Below are positions 32,391 through 40,135 of a stretch of 40,736 nt of DNA, piece by piece. The notes beneath the pieces were generated by a model that searched no databases, was not told the origin of the DNA, and saw nothing but the letters and a program-made list of their open reading frames with translations. Origin of the DNA: Cyanobacteriota bacterium (GTDB lineage: Bacteria > Cyanobacteriota > Cyanobacteriia > Cyanobacteriales > Microcoleaceae); assembly GCA_025362325.1 (NCBI GenBank), contig JANYGO010000159.1, positions 1 through 40,736 of the forward strand. The letters are read 5' to 3'. Position numbers and translations under genes: made by a program. The stretch's first letter is position 1. Each line of letters begins with the position of its first letter.

Positions 32391-32729
32391 CTAATATATT
32401 TTTTCTGCACATCCTCCTGCAATCTGCACCTGAAAAGTTATTCCCGATCGCATTGGCTGCCATCCGAGTTGCACCGCTTGCCGTATCCATTGTGCTACAT
32501 CAGAGGGTCTTACTGGCATAAATGTACAGTTAGTTGTTGGATTCCAACCTTGAGAATGAGCTCTATCGGTGATAATAACTAACACCGATCCCGATCTATC
32601 AGCGTGTTCGACAGCAACATGAAGATTTCCCGATTCTGCTTGCAGATTAGCAGCTTGTCTTCGGATTAGCCAGACAAAAGGTTCCCCATCTACAATAATT
32701 TTTCTTGTTCCTTTTTTCGGTATTGACAT
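32391..32729 (-). CDS. Conserved protein of unknown function
   Basis: 112 residues starting MSIPKKGTRKIIVDGEPFVW. I recognise the layout R-K-I-x-V-D-G-x-x-x-x-W at the start and VRPSDVAQWIRQAVQLGWQP near the end, with a final F-Q-V, from short proteins of cyanobacteria and actinobacteria, but no function is known to me. It is mostly beta-strand in pattern, with no signal peptide. It lies 61 bases upstream of the DUF433 gene and downstream of the small antitoxin-like gene, all on the minus strand. A minus-strand frame at 32242-32490 overlapping it is a shadow. Confidence 0.7.
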   Translation of the reverse strand: MSIPKKGTRKIIVDGEPFVWLIRRQAANLQAESGNLHVAVEHADRSGSVLVIITDRAHSQGWNPTTNCTFMPVRPSDVAQWIRQAVQLGWQPMRSGITFQVQIAGGCAEKIY

Positions 32730-32812
32730 AGTTTGCTTCCAGCCAGTTTACTCATGGGATTATAACGAAAAGACTAAAGCATCTGATTCTTCAGAAGTTG
32801 TGCTAAACCCTC

Positions 32813-33034
32813 CTAAAGTTGAGAAAGGGGTAATGTTTGTCCAGTCATGGCTTGCTGCCAAGATTGGCGAAAGCTGAGGCGTGAAAAATGTGTATCTTCT
32901 TCTGTTGTCGTAGCTTGAGCTTCCAGGGAATGGGTGCGTTGGATAATAGTGGATAGTGTTTTAAGTAGTTCAAGTTGTTCTGTCAATGACAGTGACTGGG
33001 CAAGAGCGATCGCTTGTTGAAGTTGTGAAGTCAT
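32813..33034 (-). CDS. Small antitoxin-like protein, possibly ended early by a TAG
   Basis: 73 residues from ATG at 33034, preceded by a strong AAGGAGGA. The N-terminus QLQQAIALAQSLSLTEQLELLKTLS is a helical lead resembling small cyanobacterial antitoxin-like proteins, and the end RQSWQQAMTGQTLPLSQL resembles the part of such proteins that I recall continuing as LW(E/D)GI or similar. Here the next codon is TAG and the frame then reads EGLAQLLKNQML before a second stop (32774-32776). TGG to TAG is one base, so this looks like a nonsense mutation removing the last 13 residues. No toxin gene of the usual partner type follows. Whether the shortened protein works is unknown. Confidence 0.65.
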   Translation of the reverse strand: MTSQLQQAIALAQSLSLTEQLELLKTLSTIIQRTHSLEAQATTTEEDTHFSRLSFRQSWQQAMTGQTLPLSQL

Positions 33035-33040
33035 AGTAAA

Positions 33041-33048
33041 TCCTCCTT
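33041..33048 (-). promoter_or_regulatory. Strong ribosome binding site of the small antitoxin-like gene
   Basis: AAGGAGGA on the minus strand, six bases from the ATG at 33034. It supports this small frame as a translated gene; most genes in the window lack so good a site. Confidence 0.75.
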
Positions 33049-33061
33049 GTTTTATTTTACA

Positions 33062-35620
33062 TTAGTTACCCACGATCGCATACCACAAACTCACCATCAG
33101 GCACAAACTCGCTAAATGCTGAGGAATCAAAGATTTAATCGCTCGCTTAGCAATTTGTTGAGTCACAAATATCGTCACCAACAATGAGACAATCAAAGTA
33201 AAACCTTGCAAAAAACTAATCACCGCTGGATCTCCTACAAAACTAGGCAAATCATCTCTAATTTGTCCGAAAGTGGCAAAAGTTACCGGAATCACTCGCC
33301 CGCCTTCCTGCAAACCCAATCGCCAATAGTGAGCCAAACTACCGCCCCAGACTAGAGGCAGATATCCGTAGGCAAGAGAGACAAATGAGAGGGGTTTATA
33401 GGTTGTAAATGGGATACTTTTTGCTTGTCCCAATCGGTAAATTGCCTGCATGACGGCATAAGCTACTAACGGAATCAGCGGCGGAATAATTAACACCGCG
33501 AGCGACATTCCTAAATGAGGTAAAAATTGCTCTAAATTGATGCCCAGCCCCAACAAACTATCGATTTCCGGTAAGCGATGGAGATAGATACCGCCTAATA
33601 AGAGAAATAACAGAGCAACTTCATAACTGTGAGGAACGTGGGTTGTCCATAATTCGATTCCCGGAGGGCGCACATTTAATTCTACCGATCGATGGGGACA
33701 AGCTTTTAAGCAAGTCATGCACAAGACGCAATCTTTATTATCAGTTAATTGGGCGGGATGGGAATAAATTGGACACCCATTAGTGGTTAATCCTTCCCCC
33801 AAGCCCGGGCCGCCTTTATAGCATTGGTAGGTGGTGCATTCCGCCGCGCAGGTTCCTTGTTGGGCGCGCAGTTCGATGATTGAAAGTTTAGCAAATAATC
33901 CATTCATCCCTCCGATCGGGCATAAATACCGACACCAAAAGCGCCTTTCAAAAATTAGCGAAAAAATTACCGCGCCCGCCGTAATTAGCAATAACAAACA
34001 ACTGGATAAATAGGCGGTATTTTCTAAATTCCACAATTCTTCCCAGATAAATATCAGGGTAAATAGCCCGAACAAAAACCAACCACCCCATTTTTCAGCT
34101 AATTGGCGCGGCCATTTATTGAGAGTTCGCGGAAAAATCTTCAGCGATAGTTTTTGGACGATTTCCCCATAAATCATAAAAGGGCAAAAGGCACACCACA
34201 ATCGCCCGACGATGGGGAATAATAATAACATCAACGGCCACCACCAGGCCCAAAAAATGTTGAGAGCAAAATTATGCTCTCTATCTTGGGGAGCAACAAA
34301 TAGGATAATTACTACTAATGCAAATACCCAACTTGTAAACCAATAATTCACGCGATTTGGATACCAATCACTCCGCAAAAATTGCCGAAATTTAGGATAG
34401 ATATTTAATAAATTCAGGCGAAATTTTTGTTTTTTGGCCGCCTGGGCCCAAAACACTTCTTCGGTTAGTACCTGACTTCCCTGTGCTTGAACTAAAGCGC
34501 GATCGACCATTCCCTGTAATTCCTGCAAATTACCTGGAAAATCGTAGGCTTGCAAGCGGCGGATTGCTTCTGGTGTGACTTGGGGCTTGACTAATTTCTT
34601 TTGGCGACCAAGAATATTGAGATAATAGTTGACTTGTGCCTCTAAATCTGTTTTTCGTACCCGCAAGGATGGGACTTTAATCTTGTGTTGTGTCAGCTTA
34701 TCTAGCTTGGGCTGCACAATTTCTGAGATTAAAATGATGCGGGCATTAGTAGAACGCGGTGGCGGTGGTATTTGTCCTTCTCTGACTACTAGGGTATAGG
34801 TTCCCTCGGTTAATAGTTGCTGAATTTGGGGGCATAATTGGGCTGGTAATTCTTGCACGTCATTGAAAATTAACGTCCCTTCGCCCAACCATTCCAACAA
34901 TCCCGGTTTGCCGCCCAAACGCCCGAATAATTCCGCTCCATTAGCCTGAAGCAAGGCACTTTTGATCTGAATAACTGGCTCGTTGCGGCGGTGGGAACCG
35001 AAATGAATTAAAGCAGCTAAATTATCTTTTTCTAAACCAGGTTCGCCAGAGATTAATACCGAGCGATTGTCACTCGATGCTGTGCGAATTTGTTGGCGCA
35101 ATTTCACTGCATAACGGCTATTCCCAATTACTCCGCGTTTCGCCCTTGGTACTAGATAGCTGCGGAGGGCGTTTTGACGCTCTCTTTCGTAGGCGATTTC
35201 TGATTCTAGCTGCTCTAATTTCGCGGCCAAGCGTTGAGCGTAGGCTTCGGTGATGCGTGGATATCTTTCTAGCAAACTGCGCCAGCGTGAGGCACTAATT
35301 ACCCAAAATTGACATTCTGTACGGGCAATAATTCGACTATCTGCCGGTTGCAATCGCTGGAGGGCTGATAAATTGACGATCGCCCCCGGTAACAAACTAC
35401 TCCCCCACATTAAGCCCGGTTGTTTGCGGCGGTAGCGATCGGCTTGTCCTCTTTCTAGGATGTAGAGATTGGTGACGGGCGTATCTTCGATTACCACTCG
35501 AAATCCCGTGGGAAAAGTTGCCATTTCCATTTCCAGCGCGATCGCCTGTAAAATCTCGCGGGATAATATGCCTAATTCGGTGTTGGATTCGAGCCAGTTA
35601 ACTAATTTTTCGGTAGACAT
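33062..35620 (-). CDS. cNMP-binding / AAA / polyferredoxin membrane fusion protein
   Basis: 852 residues. (1) Residues 20-135: cyclic-nucleotide-binding-like domain (FRVVIEDTPVTNLYILERGQA, GSSLLPGAIVNLSALQ). (2) 165-385: AAA domain of the sigma-54-activator type with a poor Walker A (SGEPGLEKDN), IFNDV at Walker B, and ending YDFPGNLQELQGMVDRAL; the sigma-54-contact GAFTGA loop is missing. (3) From about 430: membrane helices and NosR/NapH-like cysteines, C476/C479 (LWCAFCP), C563/C567 (FWCRYLCP), C591/C595/C600/C616, and C631/C634/C637/C641 (CVLCMTCLKACP). (4) 665-850: further membrane helices. The membrane part is probably for electron transfer, regulated by the cytoplasmic sensor parts. 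Cyanobacteria lack sigma-54, so the AAA part is not a classical activator. Substrate unknown. Confidence 0.85.
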   Translation of the reverse strand: MSTEKLVNWLESNTELGILSREILQAIALEMEMATFPTGFRVVIEDTPVTNLYILERGQADRYRRKQPGLMWGSSLLPGAIVNLSALQRLQPADSRIIARTECQFWVISASRWRSLLERYPRITEAYAQRLAAKLEQLESEIAYERERQNALRSYLVPRAKRGVIGNSRYAVKLRQQIRTASSDNRSVLISGEPGLEKDNLAALIHFGSHRRNEPVIQIKSALLQANGAELFGRLGGKPGLLEWLGEGTLIFNDVQELPAQLCPQIQQLLTEGTYTLVVREGQIPPPPRSTNARIILISEIVQPKLDKLTQHKIKVPSLRVRKTDLEAQVNYYLNILGRQKKLVKPQVTPEAIRRLQAYDFPGNLQELQGMVDRALVQAQGSQVLTEEVFWAQAAKKQKFRLNLLNIYPKFRQFLRSDWYPNRVNYWFTSWVFALVVIILFVAPQDREHNFALNIFWAWWWPLMLLLFPIVGRLWCAFCPFMIYGEIVQKLSLKIFPRTLNKWPRQLAEKWGGWFLFGLFTLIFIWEELWNLENTAYLSSCLLLLITAGAVIFSLIFERRFWCRYLCPIGGMNGLFAKLSIIELRAQQGTCAAECTTYQCYKGGPGLGEGLTTNGCPIYSHPAQLTDNKDCVLCMTCLKACPHRSVELNVRPPGIELWTTHVPHSYEVALLFLLLGGIYLHRLPEIDSLLGLGINLEQFLPHLGMSLAVLIIPPLIPLVAYAVMQAIYRLGQAKSIPFTTYKPLSFVSLAYGYLPLVWGGSLAHYWRLGLQEGGRVIPVTFATFGQIRDDLPSFVGDPAVISFLQGFTLIVSLLVTIFVTQQIAKRAIKSLIPQHLASLCLMVSLWYAIVGN

Positions 35621-35719
35621 CGCTTAGCCTCGGCGAAAATAGAATTGTGCTGCTTGGTGTAGGATAATAATAGCGGATAGCTTGTTAAAGTTTTGAAGTC
35701 ATAGCGAAGCATCCATTTC

Positions 35720-35780
35720 GGTTCGTAGTGCGGACGACCGTCCGCTCTTGGATTGCGGATGGTCGTCCCCACTACAAACC
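35720..35780. repeat. Hairpin repeat family, copy 5 (variant centre)
   Basis: GGTTCGTAGTGCGGACGACC (left) with GGTCGTCCCCACTACAAACC (right), around GTCCGCTCTTGGATTGCGGAT. The inner arm reads GGACGACCGTCC instead of GGACTTTAGTCC, and the right arm carries the matching change, suggesting selection for pairing. It lies in the 288-base gap between the fusion protein and the methyltransferase. Confidence 0.85.
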
Positions 35781-35908
35781 TTACTGATTACGATCGATTG
35801 ACAGGAGATGAGATCGCTTCTGATTTAAGTTGAGTCGATTGTTGGAATTAACAGCAGCATTTAAATTGCTGCTAGATCAATTATTTAATTGCTTTTGCCA
35901 GTTAATTA

Positions 35909-36676
35909 TCACTTTGCTTTTTCGCCCACAATGACAGCGATGGGAACCGCATAATGAATTTCATCGCCTTGGAAATGCACGTCAATCCCCAGACGGTCAA
36001 CACCAATATCATCTTTAAAAATTTGTCGCAGCTTATCGTCATCGCCTGGGTTTGGAAAAGAAGCCGCTAATTGCTGTTCTAGTTCTAATTCTACTTTATA
36101 AAATGCCAATTTGACATTGTGAAGATTCGCAGCCGCGACTAATTTGGGCAACTCTTCCAAAGTCAAGGCGCGAGTATGAGATGGATCGCGCAGCTTCTCA
36201 ATATAGTTGTAAGCATCAACTTTTTCCGGCGGCAGCGCCACATCAGCAATCAAAATGCGATCGCCCGCGCGACACACCCGAACCATCTCCGCCAGCACAA
36301 CCTCCGGCCGCAAAAAATGATGGAAAGCGTAACGACTCAGCACAATGGAAAAACTATCATCGGGAAACGGTAGCGTCTCGATATCGCCTTGCTGCCAGGA
36401 GAGATTAGTCAAGTTTTTTTGCTGTGCCAAAATCCGGGCTTGTTCTAGCATTGCTGGTGTTAAATCGATGCCAGTAACGCGACTGGAAACGGCTGCAAAA
36501 GCACAAGCAACAATACCCGGGCCGCAAGCAACATCTAGAACTGTGTCCTTGTCAGATACGCTTGCCATCTTCATCAGTAAATCCAGAGACTCTTGATTTG
36601 TGTGGCCGTACAAGTTAGAGAATGGCACAGCCTGACGGGTGAATTGGTCGATGATTGATTCCTGATGTGCGGTCAT
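35909..36676 (-). CDS. Class I SAM-dependent methyltransferase (UbiE/type 11)
   Basis: 255 residues. Motif I VLDVACGPGIVACAFA binds the methionine part of SAM, D in VTGIDLTPAMLEQA holds the ribose, and SFSIVLSRYAFHHFLRP plus GDRILIADVALP are the later methyltransferase-11 motifs. The first 45 residues (QESIIDQFTRQAVPFSNLYGH) are a substrate-side cap. The substrate is unknown; small-molecule or quinone-type acceptors are usual for this subfamily. It lies 72 bases downstream of uppP with a hairpin between, so it may be transcribed separately. Confidence 0.88.
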   Translation of the reverse strand: MTAHQESIIDQFTRQAVPFSNLYGHTNQESLDLLMKMASVSDKDTVLDVACGPGIVACAFAAVSSRVTGIDLTPAMLEQARILAQQKNLTNLSWQQGDIETLPFPDDSFSIVLSRYAFHHFLRPEVVLAEMVRVCRAGDRILIADVALPPEKVDAYNYIEKLRDPSHTRALTLEELPKLVAAANLHNVKLAFYKVELELEQQLAASFPNPGDDDKLRQIFKDDIGVDRLGIDVHFQGDEIHYAVPIAVIVGEKAK

Positions 36677-36714
36677 AGTTAAATTCTGTTCTTGTTTGCT
36701 GCTAGCTTCTAGTC

Positions 36715-36736
36715 AGGAGTGACTTTTGCCACTCCT
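36715..36736. repeat. Inverted repeat AGGAGTG...CACTCCT
   Basis: AGGAGTGACTTTTGCCACTCCT has 7-base perfect arms. It lies between uppP and the methyltransferase gene; without a T-tract it is more likely an interspersed repeat than a terminator. Confidence 0.7.
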
Positions 36737-36748
36737 ACAAAACTTATT

Positions 36749-37657
36749 TCATCCTTGGGGATTTTGCAATACCCCACCTGCGAGGGCGGTCAAAATCGCT
36801 ACGCCAAAAGCTAGCCGATACCACACAAACACCCAAGTATTTTGAGTTTGCAGGAATTTCATCAGCCAGGCGATCGACAAATAAGAAAATATAAATGCCG
36901 AAATCGTTCCCACGATCAAAGCTACAACTCCAGCATCGCCGACACCTTCACCCAAAGCACTCTTCAATTCCACTAAACCAGCCAGAGTAATTGCTGGAAT
37001 TCCCAATAAAAAAGAAAACCGCGCGGCGGCGGGTCTTTCCAATCCCAAGAACAATCCTGCTGTTAGGGTAGAACCCGATCGCGAACACCCCGGAATCAAC
37101 GCCATTGCTTGACCTAACCCCATCAAAATACCGTCTTGAACCGTTAATTTTTCATAAGTCCGATTGCGCTTGCCCGTTTTTTCTGCTATTGCTAACAGCA
37201 GCGACATCACGATCGAAGCAATGGCGATCGCCCCCAAACTCCGCAGCGGTGATTTATCAAAATCTTTAACAAATATTTTGATTAGCAGCCCAAAAAAGAC
37301 TACAGGTATTGTTCCCAAACCAATTCCCAGCGCCATCCGAAACTCTTGGGAATCGTAGTCCGATCGGGTAATAGCTTTAAATGCACCAATCGCTATAGTT
37401 GTCAAGTCTTCCCAAAAATACCACAGCACAGCCACAATGCTGCCCAACTGAATTACACCCACATAAGCAACGCCGGGATCACCCCATCCCAGGGCCACTG
37501 GGACTACCTTTAAATGAGCGCTGCTGCTGATGGGCAAAAATTCTGTTAACCCTTGCACGAGACCTAAAACTATCGCCTGCAAAATATTAATCTCATGCTG
37601 CGCGTTGCTAGGGACGGCGGGCGTCTGGGCCACGAGTGCGTCAAGTAAAGCTATCAT
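36749..37657 (-). CDS. uppP: Undecaprenyl-diphosphate phosphatase
   Basis: 302 residues, BacA/UppP family. It removes one phosphate from undecaprenyl diphosphate to recycle the lipid carrier for peptidoglycan and other wall polymers, in the inner membrane. Family motifs: GLVQGLTEFLPISSSAHLK (about 33-51; the usual leading E is Q, as I recall for cyanobacteria) and PGCSRSGSTLTAGLFLGLERP. About eight membrane segments are present. The N-terminal MIALLDALVAQTPAVPSNA is longer than in E. coli. The start is the ATG at 37657. It also confers bacitracin resistance in some bacteria. Confidence 0.93.
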   Translation of the reverse strand: MIALLDALVAQTPAVPSNAQHEINILQAIVLGLVQGLTEFLPISSSAHLKVVPVALGWGDPGVAYVGVIQLGSIVAVLWYFWEDLTTIAIGAFKAITRSDYDSQEFRMALGIGLGTIPVVFFGLLIKIFVKDFDKSPLRSLGAIAIASIVMSLLLAIAEKTGKRNRTYEKLTVQDGILMGLGQAMALIPGCSRSGSTLTAGLFLGLERPAAARFSFLLGIPAITLAGLVELKSALGEGVGDAGVVALIVGTISAFIFSYLSIAWLMKFLQTQNTWVFVWYRLAFGVAILTALAGGVLQNPQG

Positions 37658-37659
37658 AA

Positions 37660-37687
37660 GTTGTCAGTTCTCTGTTGTCAGTTCTCT
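37660..37687. repeat. Tandem 14-base repeat (GTTGTCAGTTCTCT) x2
   Basis: Two perfect copies immediately upstream of the uppP start codon (37655-37657), so they lie in or next to its leader. They are made of two diverged heptamers and related to the GTTGACA family. Confidence 0.85.
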
Positions 37688-37907
37688 GTTGAATCTAATA
37701 TCTTCCACCATTCTCAGGAACGAGTTCCTGTGCCCATTCTACAGCACATAAATTTTTCAGTGGATTGGGCGCGGGTTCGGGCCCCTGAAAGGCAGATTGC
37801 GACAGGTGCAATCTGTCAGTTGAATCCTACTGTCGATCGCAACTAAAAGCGAATTAAGATGGTAAATCAAAAACCACCTTAACCTAGTTAACAGCATTTG
37901 CATACAT

Positions 37908-38585
37908 TTGCTGATAAACTTAAAAAAGTTTTTGCCTCAGATGAAGCCAGCTTACAGCAACTGCCAACCACCTATGATATTTCCCAAGTACAAAAATTCA
38001 ATAGTTACTGCTGCTTCTGGCATCCGCTGGCTGCGGCGAATTTTGTCAGCCAGTCTTTTAACTGTAGCGATCGCATTTAGCTTGATACTGTTCACTGGCA
38101 CGCCGCCAGCCTGGGCAACTCTCACGGACGATCGCTTCGACGGCACTATCTATGCCCTCTACGCCGGCAACGGTTCCCTAGTTCCTCCTAAAGTCAAGAT
38201 TACAGATTCTTTCAAACGCCATAAACCCGTATTGTTAGTGTTTTACACCGACGACAGCAGCGACTGCAAGCAATACGCGATCGTCGTCTCTCAACTCCAA
38301 GAATATTACGGGCGCGAAGCCGATTTCATGCCAATAATCATTGACTCTTTGCCTCCAGAACCCTCATCCAAACTCACCGAACCGAGCCATTATTACGAAG
38401 GGTTCGTACCTCAAACTGTCATCCTCGACCAATCGGGAAAAGTAGTTTTTAACGCGAAAGGACAAGTACCTTTTGAAGAGGTTGATGATGCTTTTAGGAA
38501 AGTATTTGACTTGCTGCCCAGAGCAAACTCAGTCGCGCTTAAACGCCGTGTTGTGAACGAACTAAATGTCGAATTGTCGAAGTAA
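37908..38585 (+). CDS. Thioredoxin-like thylakoid PSI-accumulation-type protein
   Basis: 225 residues if started at 37908. A membrane segment ASLLTVAIAFSLILFTGT at about residues 48-65 is followed by PPAWA, so it is exported or anchored, probably on the lumenal side. The rest is a thioredoxin-like fold (KPVLLVFYTDDSSDCKQYA; GFVPQTVILDQSGKVVFNAKG) whose active CxxC is reduced to one cysteine. This resembles cyanobacterial proteins named thylakoid membrane photosystem I accumulation factor, of the Slr1796 type as I recall. The start is uncertain: ATGs at 37941 and 37974 (MIFPKYKNSIV) are also possible and no good ribosome site decides. The gene stands alone. Confidence 0.78.
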   Translation: MLINLKKFLPQMKPAYSNCQPPMIFPKYKNSIVTAASGIRWLRRILSASLLTVAIAFSLILFTGTPPAWATLTDDRFDGTIYALYAGNGSLVPPKVKITDSFKRHKPVLLVFYTDDSSDCKQYAIVVSQLQEYYGREADFMPIIIDSLPPEPSSKLTEPSHYYEGFVPQTVILDQSGKVVFNAKGQVPFEEVDDAFRKVFDLLPRANSVALKRRVVNELNVELSK

Positions 38586-38665
38586 CAGCTAATTGCTAAT
38601 TGCTAGTGGCTATCGCAATTTTAAAGGATTCCTTAACGAGAGCTTTCGGTCTGATATTGGGGTAA

Positions 38666-38685
38666 GGTGCGCGGCCCGGCGCACC
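38666..38685. repeat. Palindrome GGTGCGC...GCGCACC
   Basis: GGTGCGC-GGCCCG-GCGCACC between the PSI-accumulation-like gene and the guanylyltransferase gene. It has the same arms as 22764-22780 and could end the upstream transcript, but lacks a T-tract. Confidence 0.75.
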
Positions 38686-38702
38686 CTACGTTTATAGTGA
38701 GA

Positions 38703-38716
38703 CAGTCAACAGTCAA
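38703..38716. repeat. Heptamer tandem repeat (CAGTCAA x2)
   Basis: Two copies of CAGTCAA, a reverse-complement relative of the heptamer at 15653-15680. It is very short, listed for completeness. Confidence 0.55.
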
Positions 38717-38798
38717 CACTGATTCTTGCTCAGTAATTCTTTACAAACACCCTCTGGGTATCAAGGCAAAATAGTATCCAGTATTTAAACTTTAAACC

Positions 38799-39860
38799 AT
38801 GAGTAGAACCTTAATTCCTGTGATTCTGGCCGGCGGTAAAGGCGAACGTTTCTGGCCGCTGAGTCGCAAACAGCGCCCCAAGCAGTTTTTGAGTCTCGAC
38901 GGTAGTGGCAAGAGTTTGCTGCAAGCTACTGCGGAAAGACTTTTGGAATTAGGTAACGGTTGGGGGGATTTGTGGGTGGTAACGTCGGAAATGTTGGCCG
39001 ACGGGGTTCGGGAACAGTTACCGCTTTTACCGCCCCAAAATTTGCTGGCGGAACCGGAGGGCCGGGATACTGCGCCGGCGGTGGCTTGGACTGCTATAGA
39101 AACTGCGAAGCGTTACGGTGAGGATGCGGTTGTCGGTTTTTTCCCGGCGGATCACTGGATTGGGGAACCACAGGAGTTTATCAAGACTTTGGAGGCTGCT
39201 GCTGAGTTGGCAAAGAATCAGGATGCGATCGCCACTTTGGGAGTCAAACCGAGTTATGCTTCCACTGGCTACGGCTACATCGAACAAGGCGAGAAAATTG
39301 GCAGTTTTGGCGGTTTTCCGGCGTATCGGGTGGCGAGATTTACGGAAAAGCCCGATCGCACAACGGCTGAGGAATTTGTCGCCAGCGGTAAGTTTAGCTG
39401 GAACGGCGGAATTTTTGTATTTCGAGTCGGTACAGTCTTGACAGAATTGCGCAATCATGTACCGGAAATGATGGCAGCTTTGGAAGCGAAAGGTGCCGCG
39501 GCTTACTCCGAATTGCCGAAAATTAGCATCGATTACGCCCTGATGGAGAAGACGCAAAAGGCTTGTGTTCTGCCCGTAGGCTTTAGCTGGGACGATTTGG
39601 GTGATTGGAATGCGATCGGGCGTTTGCTGCAAGGAGACAAGCCAAATGTCGAGTTAGCAAAACACGTCGGAATTGATACCAAGAATAGCATTCTTTATGC
39701 AGCGGATGAGAATGAGGTGATTGTCACAATTGGTTTAGAAGATGTCGTAGTTGTCAGAGATGGGAATGTGACGTTAATTGTGAAAAAGGACAGGACGCAG
39801 GAGATTAAACAGGTAATCAAAGTGTTGGGAGAAGATGACAAATTGAAAGATTTGTTGTAA
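38799..39860 (+). CDS. manC: Mannose-1-phosphate guanylyltransferase
   Basis: 353 residues. It makes GDP-mannose from mannose-1-phosphate and GTP for glycan and exopolysaccharide synthesis, in the cytoplasm. The signature is VILAGGKGERFWPLSRKQRPKQFLSL (5-30, with the GTP loop and PKQF), then EPEGRDTAPAVAW, VGFFPADHWI, FTEKPD, FSWNGGIFVFR, and VGFSWDDLGDWNA. Length indicates the nucleotidyltransferase domain alone, without the phosphomannose isomerase domain of bifunctional ManC/AlgA. The name manC (also cpsB) is by family. A hairpin repeat follows the stop. Confidence 0.93.
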   Translation: MSRTLIPVILAGGKGERFWPLSRKQRPKQFLSLDGSGKSLLQATAERLLELGNGWGDLWVVTSEMLADGVREQLPLLPPQNLLAEPEGRDTAPAVAWTAIETAKRYGEDAVVGFFPADHWIGEPQEFIKTLEAAAELAKNQDAIATLGVKPSYASTGYGYIEQGEKIGSFGGFPAYRVARFTEKPDRTTAEEFVASGKFSWNGGIFVFRVGTVLTELRNHVPEMMAALEAKGAAAYSELPKISIDYALMEKTQKACVLPVGFSWDDLGDWNAIGRLLQGDKPNVELAKHVGIDTKNSILYAADENEVIVTIGLEDVVVVRDGNVTLIVKKDRTQEIKQVIKVLGEDDKLKDLL

Positions 39861-39881
39861 AGGGCGTATCACTAAAAAAAC

Positions 39882-39954
39882 AGGTTCGTAGTAAGGACTG
39901 AAGTCCTTTCTTATTCAAATTGCAAACAAGGACTAAAGTCCTTAATACGAACCT
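39882..39954. repeat. Hairpin repeat family, copy 6
   Basis: AGGTTCGTAGTAAGGACTGA (left) and its partner, ending CCTTAATACGAACCT (right). The left arm has CTTTCTTATTC after it, as in the CCTCTCTTTG version at 19659. It begins 21 bases after the guanylyltransferase stop. Confidence 0.85.
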
Positions 39955-40010
39955 AGGAAACTTTTTTATCCGATAACCATTGGTGACAATAGTCTCTAAA
40001 AACTGTTTTT

Positions 40011-40036
40011 TAGTAAGGAATTCAGTCCTTTCTTAC
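40011..40036. repeat. Decayed half of the hairpin repeat family
   Basis: TTTTTTAGTAAGGAATTCAG then TCCTTTCTTAC keeps the left-arm pattern of 39882-39954 with changes; no right arm is found nearby. Confidence 0.6.
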
Positions 40037-40135
40037 ATAAAATCCCAGCCAGGAATTGCATTGTTTTTGCAAGATTTACTCTGTTGCCAAATAGCTATCA
40101 ATCATAGCCATAATGCTAACGCCTGTTAATTTGAC

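Noticed and set aside
33062..35620. Reading the AAA part as an active sigma-54 activator
   Set aside because: No GAFTGA loop, a weak Walker A and no C-terminal DNA-binding helix; in addition the host group lacks sigma-54.
39027..39632. 201-codon minus-strand frame inside the guanylyltransferase gene
   Set aside because: It is wholly antisense to a well-matched gene and has no domain features.
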